From: DASZUK01 sp035547695
GTDB lineage: Bacteria > Actinomycetota > Acidimicrobiia > Acidimicrobiales > RAAP-2
DNA: 64,000 nucleotides
Assembly (NCBI GenBank): GCA_035547695.1
Contig: DASZUK010000063.1
Coordinates: forward strand, 79,210-143,209
Direction: 5' to 3'
Below the pieces are notes generated by a model. That model was given only the letters and a program-made list of their open reading frames with translations, searched no databases and was not told where the DNA came from. Shown piece by piece: positions 52,763 through 61,272 of the stretch (position 1 is the first letter of the stretch; every line of letters begins with the position of its first letter). A program made the translations under genes and the position numbers.

Positions 52763-54004
52763 ATGACCGCCGGCCCGTCACCCGTCGACGGGGACCGGGC
52801 GGTGGTCGAGGAGCGGCTCCGGGACATCCAGGCCGTCACCGACTCCGCCCTGGCCCACCTCGACGTGGACGACCTGCTGGACGTCTTGCTGGACCGGGTG
52901 CTGGCGCTGCTGTCCTGCGACACCGCCGCCGTCCTCCTCCTCGACGAGGGCTCCCCGGAGTTGGTGGCCCGGGCCGCCCGCGGCGTCGAGGACGAGGTTC
53001 GCCAGGGCGTCCGGGTGCCGCTCGGAGCAGGCTTCGCCGGCCGGGTGGCCGCCGAACGCCGGCCGGTGGTCCTCACCCGGGTGGACCCCACCACCGTCAC
53101 CAACCCCATCCTCTGGGAGAAGGGCATCCGGGTGATGCTGGGCGTCCCGCTGCTCAGCCAGGGCCAGGTCCTGGGGGTGCTGCACGTCGGCCGGCTCACC
53201 GACCGGTTCTTCGAGGCCGACGACGTCGACCTGCTGGAGCTGGCCGCCGAGCGGGTGGCCGGGGCCGTGCAGGCCAGCCTGTACCAGGCCGATCGGTCCG
53301 CCGCCCGGGTGCTGCAGCGCAGCCTCCTGCCGTCCGCCCTGCCGGACACCTCCGAGATCCGGTTCGCCAGCCGCTACCTCCCGGCCGAGGTCGGCGGTGT
53401 CGGCGGCGACTGGTACGACGCCTTCCTGTTGCCCTCCGGCCACCTCTGGGTGATGGTCGGCGACGTCGTCGGCCACGACCTGCGGGCCGCGGTGGTGATG
53501 GGCCGGTTGCGCAGCGCGCTCCGTGCCTACGCCCTCGAGGGCTGGTCGCCGGAGGAGGTGCTCCGCCACGCCGACCGCAAGCTGCAGCACTTCGAGGCCG
53601 GCGCCACCGCCACCGTGGTCTGTGCCGTCCTCGACCCCACCTTCGACCGGATCCAGGTGGCCTCGGCCGGCCACCCCCCGCCGGTGTACGCCGGCCCGGA
53701 CCGCCCGGCCGTCCTCCTCCCGGTGCCGCCGGCGCCGCCGCTCGGGGTGGTCGACGACCTGCACCCCGCCGCGCTCCGCGCCGACATGGACCCCGGTGCC
53801 GTCCTGCTGCTGTACACCGACGGCCTGGTGGAGCGCCGTGGCGAGCCCCTGGACGTCGGCCTGGAACGCCTCCGGGCGGCCACCACCGCCGGGGACCCCG
53901 AGATGGTGTGCCGGCGGGTCATCGACGGGCTGATCGGCAGCCGGCCGTCCCGGGACGACGTGGCCGTCCTGGTCACCCACCGCCGGACCCGGACCTCCGG
54001 CTGA
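52763..54004 (+). CDS. GAF-domain PP2C (SpoIIE/RsbU-type) serine phosphatase
   Basis: A 413-aa soluble protein. A GAF sensor spans about residues 30-175 (VRVPLGAGFAGRVAAERRPV, GIRVMLGVPLLSQGQVLGVL). A PP2C phosphatase follows from about 195, with metal-binding Asp in VGGVGGDWYDAF, GDVVGHDL and SRDDVAVLV. Such phosphatases activate anti-anti-sigma factors of stress-sigma partner-switching systems. No sigma, anti-sigma or anti-anti-sigma gene is adjacent, so the target is elsewhere. Confidence 0.9.
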   Translation: MTAGPSPVDGDRAVVEERLRDIQAVTDSALAHLDVDDLLDVLLDRVLALLSCDTAAVLLLDEGSPELVARAARGVEDEVRQGVRVPLGAGFAGRVAAERRPVVLTRVDPTTVTNPILWEKGIRVMLGVPLLSQGQVLGVLHVGRLTDRFFEADDVDLLELAAERVAGAVQASLYQADRSAARVLQRSLLPSALPDTSEIRFASRYLPAEVGGVGGDWYDAFLLPSGHLWVMVGDVVGHDLRAAVVMGRLRSALRAYALEGWSPEEVLRHADRKLQHFEAGATATVVCAVLDPTFDRIQVASAGHPPPVYAGPDRPAVLLPVPPAPPLGVVDDLHPAALRADMDPGAVLLLYTDGLVERRGEPLDVGLERLRAATTAGDPEMVCRRVIDGLIGSRPSRDDVAVLVTHRRTRTSG

Positions 54005-54357
54005 CCGGTCCGGCCGGTCACCGTCGCGCGCCGTCAACCGTCCGTTCGCGCAAGGTTTGCTTGCATCCGTCGCCCCAACCCCACATAGTTGGTCGCGGCA
54101 GTAGGAGTGCGCCATCCGCTCCGGCGGGACTGCCGGTGGCAGAAATGAGAGAAGTAAGAACTGCCTAAAACAATGGCCGAACCGCCGTTGCCGGGTGGAT
54201 CGGTTTCGGCCACCCTGACATGATCGACTATCTAGCCCGGCGGCCGCTTTCCTGTGTGGGAAGCGGCGTCCCGCGGTGCCGGGCGGTGCCGTAACGACCA
54301 CCGACCACCGAATCTGTCACTCGCATTTTCCATGAGCACAGAAATCACCACGGCCGG
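54005..54357. other. Long A+T-richer leader region upstream of the GH18 gene
   Basis: A 353-base gap with no supported gene. It contains alternating GGCAG and CTGCC blocks between ~54,090 and ~54,172 that can form at least two competing hairpins, then GACTATCTAG near 54,225. Another hairpin-like stretch pairs GCCGCTTTCC with GGGAAGCGGC at 54244-54269. It does not match a riboswitch class I can recognise. Confidence 0.45.
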
Positions 54358-56331
54358 ATGACCCACAAATGGCCGGCCTGGCCGGCCGCCCTCCTCCGGT
54401 CGGTCCGTTCCCGATGGCAACGGTTGGCGGGCTGGGCTCGCCGGACCCCGGCCCACCGACGGCTGCTGGCCGGTGGCGTGATGGCCGCCGTCGCCGTCGT
54501 CGCCGCGGCCGGCCTCGTCGTGTCGGCCACCTCCACCTACGGCGAGCCCGACGTCCCGGTCCACGGCGCCGACCGGTCCGGCGGGTCCGGCAACGCCGCC
54601 CTGCCCATGCTGGGGGGCTTCGCCCACGGCAGGGCCCACAAGCTGCCGCCGGCCACCACCGCGGCCCTGCCGGCACCGCCGTCGCTGGCCGCCGCCCCGC
54701 CGATGGCCCCCCACGAGGTGTTCGGGTTCGCCCCCTACTGGACCCTGGCCCAGAGCGCCGGGTACGACCTGGCCGGGTTGACCACCGTGGCCTACTTCTC
54801 CGTCGACATCGACCCCGACGGCTCCCTCGCCCAGTCCGGGCCGGGCTGGAACGGGTACCAGAGCCAGGCCCTGGTGGACCTCATCAACCGCGCCCACGCC
54901 GCCGGCGTCCGGGTGGTGCTGGCCGTCGACGACTTCGACCAGCACTCCCTCGACCAGCTCACCTCCAACCCCACCGCGGCGGCCACCCTGGCCCAGGCCC
55001 TGGCCACCGCCGTCCAGGCCAAGAACCTGGACGGCGTCAACCTGGACCTGGAGGGCAACGGCAGCGCCGACCAGGCCGGCCTCACCGACCTGGTCACCAC
55101 CGTCGCCGGCGACCTCCACCAGGTCAACCCCCACTGGCAGGTCACCATGGACACCTACGCCTCCTCCGCCGCCGATCCCCGTGGCTTCTACGACATCCCG
55201 GCCCTGGCCCAGGCGGTGGACGGGTTCTTCGTCATGCAGTACTCCCCGAACCTGTCCGGCAGCGCCGGGGCCACATCCCCACTGACCTCCGCGCTGTTCA
55301 GCGACCTGACCACCGTCCAGGAGTACACCGCCGCCGTCCCGGCCGCCAAGGTCATCCTGGGCGCCCCCTTCTACGGCCTCGACTGGCCCACCACCGGCAA
55401 CACCCTCACCGCCACCGCCACCGGCACAGTCACCGACCTGTCCTACGGCCAGATCGCCGCCGCCGGCCACCCGATCTACTGGGACCCCGTCACCGGCTCC
55501 GCCTGGACCGCCTACCAGGTCGGCACCCAGTGGCGCGAGACCTTCTTCGACGATCCCACCTCCCTCTACGCCATCCGCCAGCTCGCCGACCAGTACGGGC
55601 TCGGCGGCGTCGGCATCTGGGCCCTCGGCATGGACGGCAACGACCCCGCCATGGTCGCCGCCCTGGACGGCACCCCCCCGGCCATCACCTACGCCGCCCC
55701 ACCCGGCCAACCACCGGCCACAGCGCCCGGCACCCCCACCACCTCCACCGCTCCCACCACCTCCACCGCTCCTGCCGCTCCCGCCGCTCCCGCCACCGGG
55801 CCGTCCGCCGCGTCCCCGGCCGGCGGTGCGACGGCCTCGACATCCCCGGCCGGCACCTCTCCCGGTGGAACCTCACCCGGTGGAACCTCACCCGGCGGGG
55901 GGACCACCACCACTCCCACCACCGGCCCGGCGGCGCCCACCACCACCACGACCGCCCCGCCCAGCGGGTCCGGGCCGGCCTACATCTACCAGGGCACCTG
56001 GGCCGGCAAGACCGTGACCCTGGTCGCCCAGCCCCCCGTTCCGGCGTCCGCCCTGGAACAGCCCGGCGCCAAGAAGGTGGGCACACTCACCGGGTTCACC
56101 ACCACCGATCCCACCGCCAGTTGCCTCGGCGCCGCGCCGGCCCTCGCCGTCTGGCAACTACCGCCCTCCGCGTCGTCCACCTCCACCACCACGTCGTCCA
56201 CCACCACCACGACCACCCAGCCCGGGGACGGGCCGTCGTACACCGTGGTGGCCTCCCCGCCGGCCGACTGCGTCTCGGCCGCCTTCACCTTCAACCCTCC
56301 CGCCGGTACCTGGTCCACCACCACCCCCTGA
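54358..56331 (+). CDS. Membrane-anchored GH18-family (YaaH-like) glycoside hydrolase
   Basis: A 657-aa protein. A basic cytoplasmic lead is followed by one membrane helix (about 38-58), placing the rest outside. The GH18 barrel (about 115-440) opens with HEVFGFAPYWTL. The catalytic strand DGVNLDLEGNG carries the acid/base Glu in the DGVNxDxE form common in spore-germination and peptidoglycan-related GH18 proteins. VILGAPFYGLDW and GVGIWALGMDG close the barrel. A ~100-residue Thr/Ser/Pro/Gly linker with PGGTS repeats leads to a small C-terminal domain and another Thr-rich stretch. No ribosome binding site is evident. Confidence 0.85.
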   Translation: MTHKWPAWPAALLRSVRSRWQRLAGWARRTPAHRRLLAGGVMAAVAVVAAAGLVVSATSTYGEPDVPVHGADRSGGSGNAALPMLGGFAHGRAHKLPPATTAALPAPPSLAAAPPMAPHEVFGFAPYWTLAQSAGYDLAGLTTVAYFSVDIDPDGSLAQSGPGWNGYQSQALVDLINRAHAAGVRVVLAVDDFDQHSLDQLTSNPTAAATLAQALATAVQAKNLDGVNLDLEGNGSADQAGLTDLVTTVAGDLHQVNPHWQVTMDTYASSAADPRGFYDIPALAQAVDGFFVMQYSPNLSGSAGATSPLTSALFSDLTTVQEYTAAVPAAKVILGAPFYGLDWPTTGNTLTATATGTVTDLSYGQIAAAGHPIYWDPVTGSAWTAYQVGTQWRETFFDDPTSLYAIRQLADQYGLGGVGIWALGMDGNDPAMVAALDGTPPAITYAAPPGQPPATAPGTPTTSTAPTTSTAPAAPAAPATGPSAASPAGGATASTSPAGTSPGGTSPGGTSPGGGTTTTPTTGPAAPTTTTTAPPSGSGPAYIYQGTWAGKTVTLVAQPPVPASALEQPGAKKVGTLTGFTTTDPTASCLGAAPALAVWQLPPSASSTSTTTSSTTTTTTQPGDGPSYTVVASPPADCVSAAFTFNPPAGTWSTTTP

Positions 56332-56497
56332 CCGGCCGGCCGGCACGGTCCGGCCGTTCGTAACCTGAACGCAACACCGGCACCCGGTCATCGGTGGCAA
56401 AGTGGTGGCCGTAAGGTTTCAACCGGATGCCCGGGAACCACCCCGGTGACGCTCCGTGGAGCGCCGCCGGTCCCGGAGCCCGGTCGGGTGGAGGTGG

Positions 56498-56533
56498 CCA
56501 GCCATGCGAGGACTGCCAGCCATGGGAGGACTG
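56498..56533 (+). repeat. 18-bp tandem duplication carrying two in-frame ATGs
   Basis: Units 56498-56515 and 56516-56533 differ by one base; each contains an ATG (56504 and 56522) in the same frame. Confidence 0.88.
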
Positions 56534-56995
56534 GGGAGAACGTGGCGACGGTGGCGGCAACGGGGTAGCCGGCACGACCGGAGGGCAGCGGCCGACCTGG
56601 TCCGGGAGTCCGAGAGCTTCCTCAATGGCCGCTGGGCCGTCGAGTTGCACCGCGGTGGCCGTCGGGTTCCGGGATGGGCCTGGATCAGCGCGCTGGCCCA
56701 CGCCCCCGCCGACGTCCTGGCCGCCTGGGCGGCCGACCGCGAGTCCGCCGCGGCCGCCCGCGGCACAGTGGACCGCTGGCAGTTGGCCCTGTCCCTGCTG
56801 GCCCGGGAGCTCATGACCTCCGCCGCCGGGGCCGGTGACCACGTCCACGTCGCCCAGCGGCTGGTCTTCGGCCCCCTGGAGCGGCAGGGGGTCGTGACCC
56901 ACGACCCCGAGCAGCTACTCCGGGTCAGCCTGCGCGCCCTCCGCCAGTACCGCCAGGCCGCCCAGGCCCGCACCGGTCGCCGCCCCGCCGCCTGA
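56504..56995 (+). CDS. Hypothetical protein, mostly helical
   Basis: A 163-aa protein not recognised. The N-terminal ~30 residues are strongly basic (RRWRQRGSRHDRR). The rest is predicted helical, with ALAHAPADVLAAWAADRE and WQLALSLLARELM. GC-rich third positions support coding. GGAGGT at 56490-56495 is eight bases before ATG 56504, making this start better than GTG 56456. It lies between the GH18 gene and the convergent two-component genes. No signal peptide. Confidence 0.55.
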   Translation: MRGLPAMGGLGRTWRRWRQRGSRHDRRAAADLVRESESFLNGRWAVELHRGGRRVPGWAWISALAHAPADVLAAWAADRESAAAARGTVDRWQLALSLLARELMTSAAGAGDHVHVAQRLVFGPLERQGVVTHDPEQLLRVSLRALRQYRQAAQARTGRRPAA

Positions 56996-57057
56996 GGGCC
57001 GCCGGCCGCCTCAGCGGACTGGTGCCCCGCCGGGGCGGCCTGCCGGAGGCCGACAGC

Positions 57058-57504
57058 TCAGCGCGGTGGTAGCCGGGCGATGGTGACGAAGAAGTCGTCG
57101 ATCTGCCGGACCACCCGCATGAACCCGGAGAAGTCCACCGGCTTCGTCACGTAGGCGTTGGCGTGCAGGTCGTAGCTGCGCAGCACGTCTTCTTCGGCCT
57201 CCGACGTGGTCAGCACCACCACCGGGATCCGCCGCAGCCCGTCGTCGGCCTTCACGATCGACAGCACCTCCCGGCCGTCCAGCCGCGGCAGGTTCAGGTC
57301 CAAGAACACCAGGTCCGGCCGGACCGCGTCGGCGTAGTCCCCCTCCTGGCGGAGGAACCCCACCGCCGACTCCCCGTTGTCCACCACGTGCAGGTTGTGC
57401 AGCACCTTCGCCGACGACAGCGCCTCCCGGGTCATCAGCACGTCCCCCGGGTCGTCCTCCACCAGCAGCACCTCGATGGCGCTCCCCGCATCGGCCTCGA
57501 TCAC
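57058..57504 (-). CDS. Single-domain response regulator (Rcp1-type)
   Basis: A 148-aa receiver domain only. VLLVEDDPGDVLMTREAL has the acidic pair, DLVFLDLNLPRLDGREVL the phospho-accepting Asp near residue 66, LTTSEAEED the switch Thr, and NAYVTKPVDF the conserved Lys. No output domain, so it acts by protein contact. GTG at 57504 has AAGGAGGT six bases upstream and overlaps the end of the kinase gene. Confidence 0.92.
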   Translation of the reverse strand: MIEADAGSAIEVLLVEDDPGDVLMTREALSSAKVLHNLHVVDNGESAVGFLRQEGDYADAVRPDLVFLDLNLPRLDGREVLSIVKADDGLRRIPVVVLTTSEAEEDVLRSYDLHANAYVTKPVDFSGFMRVVRQIDDFFVTIARLPPR

Positions 57505-59192
57505 CCGCCGACCTCCTTCACTGGGTTCCCGGTGCCTGCGGCCGGAAGCGTAAAGCACAGCCGCGCCCCCGGGCCAGGTCCCCGGTCCAACCAGATGGTG
57601 CCGCCGTGGAACTCCACGATCTTCTTGGCCAGCGCCAGCCCGATCCCCGTCCCCTCGTAGCTCTCCCGGCTGTGCAGCCGCTGGAAGATGACGAAGATCT
57701 TGTCCGCGAACCGCGGCTCGATCCCGATGCCGTTGTCCGCCACCTCGAACGTCCACATCGCGCCCGGCCCGGCTGGACCCGCCGGACCCGCCGGACCCGC
57801 CGGACCCGCCGACGCTTCTGTGCCCGCTGGCCGGCCGGCGTCGACCACCCCCACCCTCACCACCGGGGGGTCGGTGCCCCGGAACTTGATGGCGTTGCCG
57901 ATCAGGTTCTGCCACAGCGCCGTCAGCAGCCCCGGGTCCCCCATCACCGTCGGCAGGTCCCCCACCTCCACCTCGGCGCCGGCTTCCTCGACGGCCGCCG
58001 CCAGGTTCGCCGTCGCCGACGCCACCGTGCCGGCCAGGTCCACCGGGACGAACCGCTCCGTCGTCCGCCCCACCCGGGAGAACGCCAGCAGGTCGTTGAT
58101 CAGCGCCTGCATCCGCTTGGCCCCGTCCACCGCGAACCCGATGAACTCGTCCGCCCGGTCGTCCAACTGCCCCCCGTACCGCTGCTGCAGAAGCTGCACG
58201 AAGCTGGTCACCTTCCGCAGCGGCTCCTGCAGGTCGTGGGAGGCCACGTAGGCGAACTGCTCCAGCTCCACGTTGGACCGGGCCAGGTCCCGGTTGCGGT
58301 CGGCCAGGTCCGCCTGCGCGGCCGCAACCTCCCGCAGCTCGCTCACGATCCGCTCCCGCATCGCCTCCACGTCGCCGGCCAACTGCTGGAACTCCGGCGG
58401 CCCCGCCGGCGAGATCGGGTGCCCGACCTCGCCGCCGGCCACCCGCCGTGCGTCGGCTCCCACCTGCAACAACGGGGCCGTCACCCACCGCCGCAGTGCC
58501 CGCTGGGTGGCCACCCCCACCGCCACCAGCAGCACCAGCGCGGCCACCAGGATGCCGATCAGCAGATCGGTCGCCGAGTCCAGCTCCGACCCCGCCGCCG
58601 CCCGCCTGGCCGACAACGCGGCGTCCAGCGTCACGAACCGCTTCCGGACCAGGTCGAACAGGTTCTTGCCGTGCACCTCGTCGGCCACCGTGATGGACGC
58701 CCTGTTCCCGGCCTCCACCGCGGCGATGGCCGGTTCCGCGAACTCCCGGTGCCAGACCGCCGCCTGCCCCTCCGCCCGTTCGGCCAGCGCCAGCAGGTCC
58801 GGCAGGCTCGCCAGGCGGCGGTTGAGGGCAGCCGCCGTCGACCGCTCCTGCTTGCGCCCCGTCGTGTACGGCTCCAGGAACGCCGCCGCGCCGCTCAGCA
58901 CGTAGCCCCGGACCCCCGTCTCCTGGTCCAGGTACGCCAGCTCCAACTGGTCGGCGTCCAGGCTGGCCGGGTCCACCGCCTCCAGCAGGGTGTGCCGGGC
59001 CGCCACCAGGTTGGACAGTGCCAACCCCCCCACGGTGCCCACCACCACCAACAACCCCGCCCCCACCACCATCAGCACCGTCAGCCTGGACCGCAGGCTC
59101 CTCCCGGTGACCGCCGCGGCCGGCTGGCTGGTCGCCGGCTGGCTGGCTGCCGGCCGGTCCCGCCCCGAGGTGCCGTCCCCTACTTCTGCCAT
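57501..59192 (-). CDS. CHASE3-type sensor histidine kinase
   Basis: A 563-aa membrane kinase. TM1 is at about 35-60, a CHASE3-like extracellular helical domain at about 65-205 (LAYLDQETGVRGYVLSG), TM2 at about 208-230, then HAMP. The phosphoacceptor His is in YVASHDLQEPLRKV near residue 322. HATPase boxes are NLIGNAIKFRG, VADNGIGIEP and GTGIGLALAKKI. A collagen-like GPAGPAG run from 9-bp repeats (57774-57811) sits inside the ATPase domain. It overlaps genes on both sides. Confidence 0.92.
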   Translation of the reverse strand: MAEVGDGTSGRDRPAASQPATSQPAAAVTGRSLRSRLTVLMVVGAGLLVVVGTVGGLALSNLVAARHTLLEAVDPASLDADQLELAYLDQETGVRGYVLSGAAAFLEPYTTGRKQERSTAAALNRRLASLPDLLALAERAEGQAAVWHREFAEPAIAAVEAGNRASITVADEVHGKNLFDLVRKRFVTLDAALSARRAAAGSELDSATDLLIGILVAALVLLVAVGVATQRALRRWVTAPLLQVGADARRVAGGEVGHPISPAGPPEFQQLAGDVEAMRERIVSELREVAAAQADLADRNRDLARSNVELEQFAYVASHDLQEPLRKVTSFVQLLQQRYGGQLDDRADEFIGFAVDGAKRMQALINDLLAFSRVGRTTERFVPVDLAGTVASATANLAAAVEEAGAEVEVGDLPTVMGDPGLLTALWQNLIGNAIKFRGTDPPVVRVGVVDAGRPAGTEASAGPAGPAGPAGPAGPGAMWTFEVADNGIGIEPRFADKIFVIFQRLHSRESYEGTGIGLALAKKIVEFHGGTIWLDRGPGPGARLCFTLPAAGTGNPVKEVGG

Positions 59193-60397
59193 CGGTCGGC
59201 CGTGGACAGCAGGATCAGGGCCACGTCGTCGTGCAGCGGCGCCCCGTTGGCCTCCTCGGCTCCGGCGATCAGCAGTTCGGCCACCTCGTCCAGCCCGTCC
59301 GCCTCGGCGAACGCGTCGGTGGCCAGCCGCACCAGCCCCTCCACGTCCAGCCGGCCGCTGCCGCCGCTCCCGCCGCCACCGCTGCCGCCGCCGTCGTGGC
59401 CCTCGACCAGGCCGTCGGTGAACGCCAGCATCGTCCACTCCTCGTCCAGGTCCACCACGTTCGGCGCCCACCGGCCGTCCTGCACCCCGCCCATCAGCGG
59501 TCCCCGCACCTCCACCGGCGCCTCCCGCACCTGCCGGCCGTCGTACAGCAGCGGCGTCGGGTGCCCGCCCAACCGCAGCTTCGCCTGCTGCAGGCCCGGC
59601 TGGATCTCCACGTCGCACAGCGTCACGAACACCTCGTCGCTGATCCGCTCCACCTCCAGCACCCGCTCCATCGCCGTCAGCGCCACCGGCGCCGGCTGTC
59701 CCGCCAGCGCCAGCGTCCGCCAGGCCACCCGCAACGCCACCCCCAGCGCCGCCTCGTCGGCCCCGTGGCCGCAGACGTCGCCGATCATGAACCGCACCGT
59801 GCCGTCGTCCAGTTCCACCGCGTCGAAGAAGTCCCCGCCCAACAGCGCCCGCCCCCCGCCCGGGACGTACCGGGTGGCCCAGGCCAGCCGGTCGTTGATG
59901 ATCAGCGGCTTCGGCAGCAGGCCGCGCTCCAGCCGGGCGTTCTCCGCCCGCACCCTCTCCGCCTCCCGCAGTTGCCGCGACGACTCCTCCCCCTGTTGCC
60001 GGGCGATCGCGTACCGGATGGACCGGGCCAGCGACTCCCCGTCCACCGTCCCCTTGCTCAAGTAGTCCTGCGCCCCCAGTGCCAACGCCCGGGCCCCGCT
60101 GACCCGGTCGTCGAACCCGGTCAGCACCACCACCGCCGGCCCGCCCTCCATGCCCAGTAGCTGCCGCAGCCCGTCCAGGTCCGCCGCGTCCGGCAGCCCC
60201 AGGTCCAGCAGCACGCACGCCGTCGACGGTCCCACCGCGTCCAGCGCTTCCCGCAGGCTGCGCACCCACCGCACCGTGAACTCCCCGCCGTGGTCCCCCA
60301 GCAGCTCCTCCACCAGCACCGCGTCGCCGGCGTCGTCCTCCACCAGCAGCACCACCGCCGGCCCGGTTCCGCCCGCAGGGGTTGCGACGCCGGTCAT
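59180..60397 (-). CDS. Receiver-domain PP2C serine phosphatase (RsbU/SpoIIE-type)
   Basis: A 405-aa two-domain regulator. An N-terminal receiver (VVLLVEDDAGDAVLVEELLG; phospho-Asp in CVLLDLGLPDA near residue 64) is joined by a helix to a PP2C domain (ALLGGDFFDAVEL, MIGDVCGHGADEA, LHDDVALILL). A Gly/Ser-rich loop near 338-350 is coded by microrepeats. It is the first gene of a three-gene overlapping unit with the kinase and receiver. The output is probably dephosphorylation of an anti-anti-sigma protein encoded elsewhere. Confidence 0.92.
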   Translation of the reverse strand: MTGVATPAGGTGPAVVLLVEDDAGDAVLVEELLGDHGGEFTVRWVRSLREALDAVGPSTACVLLDLGLPDAADLDGLRQLLGMEGGPAVVVLTGFDDRVSGARALALGAQDYLSKGTVDGESLARSIRYAIARQQGEESSRQLREAERVRAENARLERGLLPKPLIINDRLAWATRYVPGGGRALLGGDFFDAVELDDGTVRFMIGDVCGHGADEAALGVALRVAWRTLALAGQPAPVALTAMERVLEVERISDEVFVTLCDVEIQPGLQQAKLRLGGHPTPLLYDGRQVREAPVEVRGPLMGGVQDGRWAPNVVDLDEEWTMLAFTDGLVEGHDGGGSGGGGSGGSGRLDVEGLVRLATDAFAEADGLDEVAELLIAGAEEANGAPLHDDVALILLSTADRWQK

Positions 60398-60487
60398 CGG
60401 GCGGAGAATAGCCCGGCCCGGGGCACCGCAGGCCGACCGGACGCCGGCCCCAGACAGCGGTCTAGCTGGGCCTTCGTCCGCCCCGGG

Positions 60488-61048
60488 CTAGCTCCCGCCG
60501 CCCGCCGCCGCCGCCACCGGGGTTGCCGCTGCTGGGGTTGCCTCTATCGGGGCTGCCGCCACCGGGGCTGCCGGCACCGCACCGATCCGGGGTGCCGGCA
60601 GGTACCGCGCCGAGCGCAACCGCCGTCCGGCGTACTCCAGCACCCACGTCGACCCCTTCGCCCGGGCTGTCGCCTTCGCCCCCCGAACCCGCCGCGGCGG
60701 GTACCCAGCCTGCACCACCTCGATCACCTCGCCGTGGGTGCACGCCACCACCGGGCCCGGCCCCTCGGCCAGGTCACGCAGGAACCCCGCCGCCTGCTTC
60801 GGCGACTCCGGCCCCAGCCGGGCCGACTGCTCCACCGGCACCCCCAGCGCCGTGGCCAACGGCTCCACCGTCTGCACGCACCGCAGCAGCGGGCTCGACA
60901 CCACCCGCACGGGGCCGTACGGCCGCAGGATGTCCACCAGCGCCGCCGCCTCTTCCGCCCCCCGGGCGCTGAGCGGCCGCAGCCGGTCGTCGCCCCTCCA
61001 TGACGCCTTCGACCCGGCGTGACCGTGGCGGACCAGCAGGACCAGCAC
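60488..61048 (-). CDS. sixA: SixA-type histidine phosphatase
   Basis: A 186-aa histidine phosphatase: the RHG catalytic motif is in VLLVRHGHAGSK, the second His in VVACTHGEVIEV, and VVSSPLLRCVQTVEPLA is typical. SixA removes phosphate from phosphohistidine proteins; other phosphomonoesters are possible. The C-terminal ~40 residues are an Ala/Pro repeat tail (AAPIEATPAAATP). GTG 61048 has no ribosome binding site but TAGTCT six bases upstream. Confidence 0.85.
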   Translation of the reverse strand: MLVLLVRHGHAGSKASWRGDDRLRPLSARGAEEAAALVDILRPYGPVRVVSSPLLRCVQTVEPLATALGVPVEQSARLGPESPKQAAGFLRDLAEGPGPVVACTHGEVIEVVQAGYPPRRVRGAKATARAKGSTWVLEYAGRRLRSARYLPAPRIGAVPAAPVAAAPIEATPAAATPVAAAAGGGS

Positions 61049-61054
61049 ACCCGC

Positions 61055-61060
61055 AGACTA
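61055..61060 (-). promoter_or_regulatory. -10 hexamer TAGTCT, leaderless promoter for sixA
   Basis: Minus-strand TAGTCT exactly six bases before GTG 61048. Confidence 0.42.
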
Positions 61061-61089
61061 GGCCGTTCGCCGTCCCCGGCCGTCGCCCG

Positions 61090-61169
61090 GCCGCACCGTC
61101 CCTGCTGGCCGCACCGTCCCTGCTGGCCACACCGTCGCTGCTGGCCACCGTCCCTGCTGGCCGCACCGG
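61090..61169. repeat. 18-bp tandem repeats in the sixA-dprA divergent region
   Basis: Units of the form GCCGCACCGTCCCTGCTG at 61090-61107, 61108-61125 and 61126-61143, then a 16-bp variant and a partial unit. Non-coding on the starts chosen here, though readable as Ala-Pro-Ser-Leu-Leu repeats in the dprA frame. Confidence 0.82.
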
Positions 61170-61272
61170 CCCCACCGCCCGCGCCCGCTTTCGTCCGGCC
61201 GTCGTCACGGACGCTGCCTCGTCCCCAAGAGTTCTGGCGCGACCGCCGCGGTCACCGGGACCGTTCTGTGGC

